Shown here piece after piece: positions 15,684 to 20,946 of a stretch of 20,946 nt of DNA. The first letter of the stretch is position 1. Every line of letters starts with the position of its first letter. The stretch is from NCBI GenBank assembly GCA_002314725.1, contig DCGV01000019.1:11112-32057 (forward strand). Direction: 5' to 3'. The position numbers and the translations under genes were made by a program. The notes beneath the pieces were generated by a model that was given only the letters and a program-made list of their open reading frames with translations, did not search any database and was not told the DNA's origin. This DNA comes from Bacteroidales bacterium UBA1769 (GTDB taxonomy: Bacteria; Bacteroidota; Bacteroidia; Bacteroidales; UBA932).

Positions 15684-17109
15684 CTTTCTCATAATAGGCT
15701 CCGTATGCTGGATTCTTCTCATACTCCTGCAGTAACCTTGCCCCATGGCCGATAACACTTTGAGTCTTCAATGGCAAGTCAGGGAATTGTCCTGTTACAA
15801 TGTGTGTAAGGCATGCATTGATAATAGCCTCATCTGTATCGAAATCGTGATATAAATCATCTGGAACATATCGGTCTGGTTTCATCCCATCGTCAGGAAT
15901 AAACGCACCCTTTCCATTTGCATTATAGAAACAGATTGGAAGGTAAACATATTTCAACTGAGAATAATCACCATTATTATACTTTGCGTATGCGGAATCA
16001 TCACCAGGATAATAGAATACATACATACCATTCGGCTTACCATAAGTTGTATCTCCTACGTGAACAACATCCATCAGAGGTTTCAAACCATTCAGAACCA
16101 TCTCTGAAGCTGAAGCCGATGCCGGACCAGCGATATAATAGACTTTTTCAAGGTCAAGGGCCTTTGTACGATTATTGTCTATCGTCATCTCACTATTGAA
16201 ATCGTTGCTTGCTAGAAGATTGTTGTGCATTCTTGTTACATAAACCTTTCCATCGGCAGACGCAGGGGCAAGATAGTTAATAAGCCGGTTACTGGCTGTT
16301 CCACTTCCGCCACCGTTGTATCTCAAATCAAGAATCAATTTCTTTACACCCTCTCTCTTGAAAAGAGCCATTGCAGAGTCTATGTCTGAGACCATATTCT
16401 CATTGAAAGTCAAATAGTTGAAATAGCCTACCTTTTCGGTCAAGCCATCGAAGTCGTCACCGTCAAAAACTTTTGCGGCAAGGTACGACCTTGTGGATAG
16501 CTCTTGAGCCATGGATGTTGTGAATGTAGTGTCTCTACCACTAACCAACCTGAATGTGAAGGTTTGTGTCGTTTTGAGTATCTCGTCACGAAATATAGTC
16601 AATTTGCTCTGAGTGAATGGCTCAGAAATGTCATATCCATTGATGGCTTTCAACATTGCGCCACGCGTGACTCCAAATTGCTCAAAAGGGGAGCCTGGAT
16701 ACATATACGCGATACGTATGGCATAACTACCATAATATTTGGCGGCTTGCGAGAAAGAAACACCCCATGTACCGGTATAGACGCCTGTTTGCTGCTGCAT
16801 ATATGAATCCTTGTCAGTCATCCAACTCCAACGGTCTTTTGAGTATAACATCTTATCAAAGAACGTCTCTACGTCATAGCTGGAAGCATCTACTTTTGAG
16901 TTGGTTGATTTAACCTGGTCGCTCCAATAATAGTACACATCCATAATATTGCTTCGGATGTACTTGTTGATTTTGGTCGCTTCTGCATTGCTGTCATCAG
17001 TTGTTTTCTCTTCTTCTTTCTGTTGTGGATCGTCTATTTTCTGACAACTGCTGGCGTTGAAGGTTAAAAAGGCAATTGTAGTTAGAGCCAATAATGCTAT
17101 ACGTTTCAT
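15673..17109 (-). CDS. S41-family (C-terminal processing) peptidase, lipoprotein
   Basis: A 478-residue predicted lipoprotein: signal MKRIALLALTTIAFLTFNASSC with the acylated Cys at 22, then a charged linker to about residue 45. A PDZ-like domain spans about 108-162, with YPGSPFEQFGVTRGAMLKAING. The S41 catalytic core follows: LILDLRYNGGGSG at 258-270, SASASE at 331-336 and TYGKPNG at 355-361. By spacing against E. coli Prc (25 residues between Ser and Lys) the nucleophile is Ser333 and the base is Lys358. It is predicted to cleave proteins or peptides in the periplasm or at the outer membrane. It starts 5 bases after the DivIC-like gene and is likely co-transcribed. The 3' end lies in a heptamer array. 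Confidence 0.93.
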   Translation of the reverse strand: MKRIALLALTTIAFLTFNASSCQKIDDPQQKEEEKTTDDSNAEATKINKYIRSNIMDVYYYWSDQVKSTNSKVDASSYDVETFFDKMLYSKDRWSWMTDKDSYMQQQTGVYTGTWGVSFSQAAKYYGSYAIRIAYMYPGSPFEQFGVTRGAMLKAINGYDISEPFTQSKLTIFRDEILKTTQTFTFRLVSGRDTTFTTSMAQELSTRSYLAAKVFDGDDFDGLTEKVGYFNYLTFNENMVSDIDSAMALFKREGVKKLILDLRYNGGGSGTASNRLINYLAPASADGKVYVTRMHNNLLASNDFNSEMTIDNNRTKALDLEKVYYIAGPASASASEMVLNGLKPLMDVVHVGDTTYGKPNGMYVFYYPGDDSAYAKYNNGDYSQLKYVYLPICFYNANGKGAFIPDDGMKPDRYVPDDLYHDFDTDEAIINACLTHIVTGQFPDLPLKTQSVIGHGARLLQEYEKNPAYGAYYEKVKR

Positions 17110-17114
17110 ATCAA

Positions 17115-17444
17115 TTACTCCTCAAAAATATATACATCTTCATCTGTTTCGTGGAAATAGAACTCCTCCCTTGCGAATTTCTCAAGAGAATCCTGAACAT
17201 TCTCCAGTTGGTCTATCTTCTTCTCCAACTCCTTTATCTCATTGCTTCTCAGTTCTATCTGTCTCTCTTGCTCTCTTATCAACTTTTCAGTCTTGACCCA
17301 AACCCCTACGTTGTTGGTGTCGAAGAAACAGATTACAAGAAGGAATATCACTATGGCAATAGTGTATTTGTTAAGCAGGAAGTTAAAAAAAGCTCTCTCT
17401 TTTAACTTCTGGATTGAGGAATTTATCTTATTGAAAATATTCAT
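17115..17444 (-). CDS. DivIC/FtsB-like septum formation initiator
   Basis: A small bitopic membrane protein of the FtsB/DivIC family, which helps assemble the division complex with FtsL and FtsQ/DivIB. One membrane helix (about 28-42, IAIVIFLLVICFF) is followed by a coiled coil (about 52-88, rich in E, K, Q and L) and the family's ARE(E/K)-Y/F ending, here FAREEFYFHETDEDVYIFEE. I chose the ATG at 17444 (MNIFNK, 109 residues). An ATG at 17456 (MSTRMN) is also possible but lies very close to a -7 box at 17462-17469. It precedes the S41 gene by 5 bases. Confidence 0.85.
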   Translation of the reverse strand: MNIFNKINSSIQKLKERAFFNFLLNKYTIAIVIFLLVICFFDTNNVGVWVKTEKLIREQERQIELRSNEIKELEKKIDQLENVQDSLEKFAREEFYFHETDEDVYIFEE

Positions 17445-17461
17445 CCGAGTACTCATTTTCA

Positions 17462-17469
17462 CAAAAATA
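17462..17469 (-). promoter_or_regulatory. -7 box upstream of the DivIC-like gene
   Basis: TATTTTTG on the minus strand fits TAnnTTTG, 18 bases from the chosen start codon. No convincing -33 TTG is seen at the expected distance, so the call is weak. It favours the shorter start at 17444. Confidence 0.4.
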
Positions 17470-17482
17470 GTTAAAAAATGAG

Positions 17483-17490
17483 TAAATTTG
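17483..17490 (+). promoter_or_regulatory. -7 box upstream of the CPBP protease gene
   Basis: TAAATTTG is a full match to the Bacteroidota -7 consensus, 30 bases before the ATG at 17521. No clear -33 element is visible. The TTG at 17488 in this box is a possible alternative start codon for the following gene, but it would place translation inside the promoter. Confidence 0.45.
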
Positions 17491-17520
17491 GAAAATATTA
17501 TTGATACAAAACAGTTTAAT

Positions 17521-18384
17521 ATGAATTGTACAAAATACTCATATTTCAAACCTACTTTGGGTCATTGCTGGGTCATCGCATTGGTTTTTATCATAGGTAA
17601 TGTAGGAATAAGTTTGATTCTAGCAATGTTGGGACTTGCTCAACTAGCGACAAAATATACATCGCTTGCATACGTTCTTACTGCTATCATTCCATTGGTT
17701 TATATCTTCTTCATGTCAAAAAATGCCTCACAAAGTCCATTTTTGACACCGGCTCCACTCAATAGGCCGAATTATGGGAGATTGAACAAAATACTCTTCT
17801 TTGTCCTTCTTCTTTTTGCTCCATCTGCAATGGGAATCATAATTGACCCTCTTACTGCATTGATGCCGATGCCGGACGCAATGAAGGCTATTTTTGAAAA
17901 TCTGTATCTAGGTACACCATTATGGGATACTATCCTGGCCACTTCCATAATGGCACCACTTTTTGAGGAGTTTCTTTGTCGAGGTATTATTTTGAGAGGA
18001 ATGTTGGAGAATAATATGGCTCCATGGAAGGCGATAGTTTGGTCATCACTTATCTTTGCTGTGATACATATGAATCCTTGGCAGGGGGTGGCAGCTTTCG
18101 CTCTTGCTCTCTTCTTCGGTTGGGTATATTATAGGACACGTAATCTGTGGGCATGTGTATTTTTACATTTTGTGAATAATTTCACATCCATCATGATTGC
18201 CAGAATCTTCCCTGATATGGATGTGGACGAAGCCCTGTGCCAGAGTATGCCTCCTATGCAATTCATCATGCTGTTTGTTGTTGCAGCTATTGTTGTTGCA
18301 GGTATTATCTATGTGTTAAACAAAAATTTAGACAAAAAAGCCTTTGGAAATGAAGAAAATACAAAAGAAACTATATCCGCTTAA
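17521..18384 (+). CDS. CPBP-family (CAAX-type) intramembrane metalloprotease
   Basis: A 287-residue multi-pass membrane protein of the Abi/CPBP family. The three active-site motifs are present: EEFLCRG with Glu149, Glu150 and Arg154; FAVIH at 179-183 with His183; and HFVNN at 216-220. Membrane segments fall at about 17-40, 48-65, 90-108, 137-160, 172-190, 193-205, 209-228 and 248-266. In eukaryotes relatives process prenylated proteins; in bacteria roles include bacteriocin immunity and membrane signalling, and the role here is unknown. I chose the ATG at 17521; the TTG at 17488 lies in a -7 box. The 3' end overlaps the manA start by 35 bases, so the two are one transcription unit. Confidence 0.9.
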   Translation: MNCTKYSYFKPTLGHCWVIALVFIIGNVGISLILAMLGLAQLATKYTSLAYVLTAIIPLVYIFFMSKNASQSPFLTPAPLNRPNYGRLNKILFFVLLLFAPSAMGIIIDPLTALMPMPDAMKAIFENLYLGTPLWDTILATSIMAPLFEEFLCRGIILRGMLENNMAPWKAIVWSSLIFAVIHMNPWQGVAAFALALFFGWVYYRTRNLWACVFLHFVNNFTSIMIARIFPDMDVDEALCQSMPPMQFIMLFVVAAIVVAGIIYVLNKNLDKKAFGNEENTKETISA

Positions 18385-19309
18385 ATTTGTTCCATTCCAT
18401 AGTGAGCATCCATGGGGTGACGAAAATTGGAACATTATTTCCGTTGGATCTGTCAGTAGCGAAATCGCCGAAGGATTTCTTGCAGAGAATACCTTGGATG
18501 ATATTCTTGAGACATATCTTGGAGATTTGGTTGGTGATTCTATTTTTGACTATTATAATCTCTATTTCCCGGTAACAGTCAAGGTTGCACATATGAAGGG
18601 TGCATCCTCACTCCAAGTTCATCCAAATGATGATGCCGGTTTTGAGAGATACGATCAATATGGGAAGTCGAAGTTATGGTATATAATGGATGCCTCTCCG
18701 GATGCTGCAATATATATGGGGTTTTCGCGTGAAGTATCGGCTGAGGAGTTCTATCAAGCTTGTAAGAATGGAACTGTAACTGATCTAATGAATGTAATAC
18801 GTCCACAACGTGGGGATAGTTTCTTTATCAAACCAGGTACTGTACATGCTGCTTCAGGCGTAGTTATCAGTGAGATTCAAGAGTCATCTGAACTCTTTTT
18901 CAGGCTTTATGATTGGGGCAGGGAGAATAATCCCACTACTGCTCGTGAGATGAATCTTGAAGAAGCCATTGATTTGATAGATTTCAATCCATTTGATGGA
19001 ACTGATTTCAAGAGGAATTTGAAGGGATTCTCCAATCTTGTAACTGATGAACATTTTATCATAAATTCAATTGATCTGGATAAACAATATCCCGTCAATA
19101 TGTCCAAATTTGACAGCTTCATCATATATCATTGTACATCAGGGTCATTTAATATCATAACTGATGACGGTTTCAATGGTGTAGTAGGAGCAGGTGAATC
19201 ATTGCTGATCCCAGCCAATCTCGCTGACTTCGAACTGAGTCCTGTATGTACAGATACTCATGTACTTGAGGTTTCTATTCCGAAACCATCTGACGATGAG
19301 GATGAATAA
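18350..19309 (+). CDS. manA: Divergent class I mannose-6-phosphate isomerase (ManA-like)
   Basis: ManA interconverts mannose 6-phosphate and fructose 6-phosphate with a bound zinc. The protein (319 residues from the ATG at 18350) carries LQVHPND at 88-94 with Gln89 and His91, GTVHA at 163-167 with His166, and the active-site region FFRLYDWGR at 183-191. However, the motif usually read GKTE-WYI appears as GKSKLWYI at 105-112, with Lys108 where the family has a zinc-binding Glu (codon AAG). The early GE-W segment found in typical enzymes is also altered (SVGSVSSEIAEGF). It may be an active variant or a paralogue with another role, so the name is by family. The start overlaps the CPBP gene; an in-frame TTG at 18344 is less likely. 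Confidence 0.8.
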   Translation: MKKIQKKLYPLKFVPFHSEHPWGDENWNIISVGSVSSEIAEGFLAENTLDDILETYLGDLVGDSIFDYYNLYFPVTVKVAHMKGASSLQVHPNDDAGFERYDQYGKSKLWYIMDASPDAAIYMGFSREVSAEEFYQACKNGTVTDLMNVIRPQRGDSFFIKPGTVHAASGVVISEIQESSELFFRLYDWGRENNPTTAREMNLEEAIDLIDFNPFDGTDFKRNLKGFSNLVTDEHFIINSIDLDKQYPVNMSKFDSFIIYHCTSGSFNIITDDGFNGVVGAGESLLIPANLADFELSPVCTDTHVLEVSIPKPSDDEDE

Positions 19310-19325
19310 ATAAAATAGTAAAGCC

Positions 19326-19730
19326 ATGGAGACGACGAGAATAGATAAATATCTTTGGGCTATTCGTGTCTTTAAAACGAGGACTGATGCCACAGATGCG
19401 TGTAAGGGAGGTAAGATTACTGTCAATGGTATGGATGCCAAGCCTTCAAAGGAGGTAAAGGTAGGGGATATGATTGTTGTGCGAAAAGGTTCTGTTCACT
19501 TTACATATAAAGTATTGGCACCATTGGAGAAACGTCAAGGAGCTAAGGAGGTACCGAAGTATGCTGAAAACCTGACTCCACAAGAGGAGTTAGATAAATT
19601 GCATGCACCAGTTGAGACCTTCTTTATCAAACGAGACAGAGGTACAGGACGTCCTACCAAGAAAGAACGTCGTGAGATGGACTCTCTATATGATAATTTT
19701 GCCGTTTATGATGATTGGGAAGATGAATAG
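19326..19730 (+). CDS. hslR: S4-domain RNA-binding protein, Hsp15 family
   Basis: A 134-residue basic protein with an S4 RNA-binding domain in the first 65 residues: RIDKYLWAIRVFKTRTDATDAC, then KITVNGMDAKPSKEVKVGDMIVV. The tail is charged, with a GRPTKKERREMD segment at about 109-120. Hsp15 of E. coli binds free 50S subunits carrying nascent chains and aids their recycling after heat shock; the same role is inferred here. It begins 16 bases after manA and is probably on the same transcript. It converges with the DoxX gene, whose stop lies 5 bases away, with no hairpin terminator seen between them. Confidence 0.9.
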   Translation: METTRIDKYLWAIRVFKTRTDATDACKGGKITVNGMDAKPSKEVKVGDMIVVRKGSVHFTYKVLAPLEKRQGAKEVPKYAENLTPQEELDKLHAPVETFFIKRDRGTGRPTKKERREMDSLYDNFAVYDDWEDE

Positions 19731-19735
19731 TAACG

Positions 19736-20926
19736 TTAGTCGCGTTCGCTTTTCCTCTTATAACTCATTCTACAGCAGTATCTTATTAGTAGGATAAATA
19801 TTAGAATACCTACTATTGTAAAACTGAATTTCATCCTTTCAGCTACCTCTTTTTTCAATAGCGAGAATTCAAAATCATCATCGTTGTCGCTGAACTCCAT
19901 AGATGAAATACTTTTTGATGGCCACTTTTCGGTAATGACGCCTTTGTGGAAAATTACAACTCCGCCGTTCGATCTGTTCAGAGTCATAAGGGCTTTTCTG
20001 TCAGCGAAATATGTCTCCATATCTAGGTCAAAATCACCGCCAACATAGAAAAGAACACTCTTGATACCGTGTGCCTGTGCTTTATTATGAAACTCTTCGA
20101 TATCTTCAATCTGTTTCGAAGAGATTTTGGTTGGATCCCAAATGATTGCAGCTGCAAGTGTCTCTTCAGCGAATAACTCTTCTGTCCAATAATTGCCATC
20201 TTCATCACTCAGGGCAAGATCTATTTGAGCCATATCAGTAGATCCCTCAATCAACTCCGTTTCGGAATCGACATAGATCCAACTGTCATCAGGAAGATTG
20301 TCAATAGTGAATTTTTCACTCTTCCCATCTTTGCTATATATGAAAGTGGTCTCATATTGCGCTGCGCCTGTCTCAACATCATTTAAATCTGTACCGACTT
20401 TATAAGCTGTAAAGTCGTGATAAGGGAGAGTCTTATATGATGAGATGGAGATGGTCAATGCAATTGCTGCAAAGATGAAGATGATTATCCACTCGACTGC
20501 AGCAGGTGCGATTGGCTCGACCTTCTTTCTCTGGAAAAAGAATCCCAAACAGCATGCAATAAGTATGATGTTCTTCTCAAAGGTCTGCCAATTGGTAAGA
20601 TGAATGGCCTCTCCGAAACATCCACAATCCTTGATTGGATTGAAAAGTGCCAGGTAGAGTGTCAATAGAGTGAAGAATCCAATGAATATCAGTGAAATAG
20701 TGGAGATAATCCTCATTCGTAACCCTAATACCACACTTGATCCCAGCACGAACTCCATAGACGACATGATGATTCCAATCCATACGGCGATTGGTGCCAT
20801 GAACCCAAGATGGAATATCTCAAGATACTCTTTAACGATAAGACTTGTCCCTATAGGGTCAACGAATTTGAAGAACCCTGATAGAATGAATGTTAAACCG
20901 AATATGAGACGGGCGAGAGTACGCAT
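19736..20926 (-). CDS. DoxX-family membrane protein with thioredoxin-like C-terminal region
   Basis: A 396-residue membrane protein. The N-terminal DoxX domain has four helices (about 5-22, 43-66, 72-95 and 117-131), the family pattern LSGFFKFVDP at 15-24, and a DCGCFGE motif at 100-106 also seen in MauE-like proteins, where it may handle disulfides. A fifth helix lies at about 143-163. The soluble part (about 170-365) includes NRSNGGVVIFHKGVITEKW at 317-335, which resembles the end of a thioredoxin fold but has no CxxC. A last helix at 367-383 is followed by a short basic tail. Bacteroides carry similar fused proteins of unknown role. The start codon abuts the heptamer array at 20927. Confidence 0.85.
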   Translation of the reverse strand: MRTLARLIFGLTFILSGFFKFVDPIGTSLIVKEYLEIFHLGFMAPIAVWIGIIMSSMEFVLGSSVVLGLRMRIISTISLIFIGFFTLLTLYLALFNPIKDCGCFGEAIHLTNWQTFEKNIILIACCLGFFFQRKKVEPIAPAAVEWIIIFIFAAIALTISISSYKTLPYHDFTAYKVGTDLNDVETGAAQYETTFIYSKDGKSEKFTIDNLPDDSWIYVDSETELIEGSTDMAQIDLALSDEDGNYWTEELFAEETLAAAIIWDPTKISSKQIEDIEEFHNKAQAHGIKSVLFYVGGDFDLDMETYFADRKALMTLNRSNGGVVIFHKGVITEKWPSKSISSMEFSDNDDDFEFSLLKKEVAERMKFSFTIVGILIFILLIRYCCRMSYKRKSERD

Positions 20927-20946
20927 GGGAGTTGGGAGTTGGGAGT
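20927..20946 (+). repeat. Heptamer tandem array, GGGAGTT units at window end
   Basis: GGGAGTT, GGGAGTT and a partial GGGAGT run to the last base of the window and start directly at the start codon of the DoxX gene. The 7-base period and GAGT core match the other arrays, though the variable positions differ (GAGTTGG). The full length is unknown. Confidence 0.8.

Noticed and set aside
17488..17520. Earlier TTG start for the CPBP protease
   Set aside because: The TTG is part of a full-match -7 box, and an ATG at 17521 gives a normal N-terminus.

Overview
The window looks like chromosomal DNA from a member of the Bacteroidales (phylum Bacteroidota), probably uncultured. Supporting signs are the der-ileS-dksA-lspA gene order, a type-2 IleRS, a TraR/DksA protein without its zinc cysteines, a long Bacteroidota-type LspA, a DoxX protein of a Bacteroides type, and promoter elements matching the Bacteroidota -7 consensus TAnnTTTG. 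These calls rest on motifs and recalled family features; no search was run. The family or genus cannot be fixed from this. The DNA is gene-dense, with no gap above 300 bases and no rRNA, tRNA, CRISPR, insertion sequence or phage gene that I can see.

Layout. (1) 62-8598, plus strand: a tight run of der, ileS, a DksA-like regulator, lspA, a compact ResB/CcsA-type cytochrome c maturation protein, and a membrane-anchored tri-haem cytochrome c peroxidase, closed by a strong terminator at 8627-8668. The last two genes make a plausible pair: a haem-attachment factor and a c-type peroxidase client, giving periplasmic peroxide reduction. (2) 14838-8776, minus strand: a six-gene tripartite efflux operon (TolC-like, HlyD-like lipoprotein, two ABC ATPases, two ABC-2 permeases) with its own terminator, facing a divergent TetR-family gene across a promoter region that holds a 12-base direct repeat. 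(3) 17444-15673, minus strand: a DivIC/FtsB-like protein followed by an S41-peptidase lipoprotein. (4) 17521-19730, plus strand: a CPBP (CAAX-type) membrane protease, a divergent ManA and an Hsp15-type S4 protein. (5) 20926-19736, minus strand: a DoxX-family membrane protein with a degenerate thioredoxin-like tail.

The most unusual non-coding feature is a set of heptanucleotide tandem arrays built around GAGT. One lies at each edge of the window, and an inverted pair lies between tetR and the S41 gene, supplying the stop codons of both. In all four places the GAGT strand reads outward from the nearest gene. The most interesting protein-level points are the GIHH form of the IleRS signature (linked to mupirocin hyper-resistance in type-2 enzymes), the complementary degeneracy of the two ABC ATPases, and a Glu-to-Lys change at an expected zinc ligand in ManA.

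I found no convincing wholly new multi-gene system. The repeat family and its relation to gene ends is the best candidate for something undescribed.
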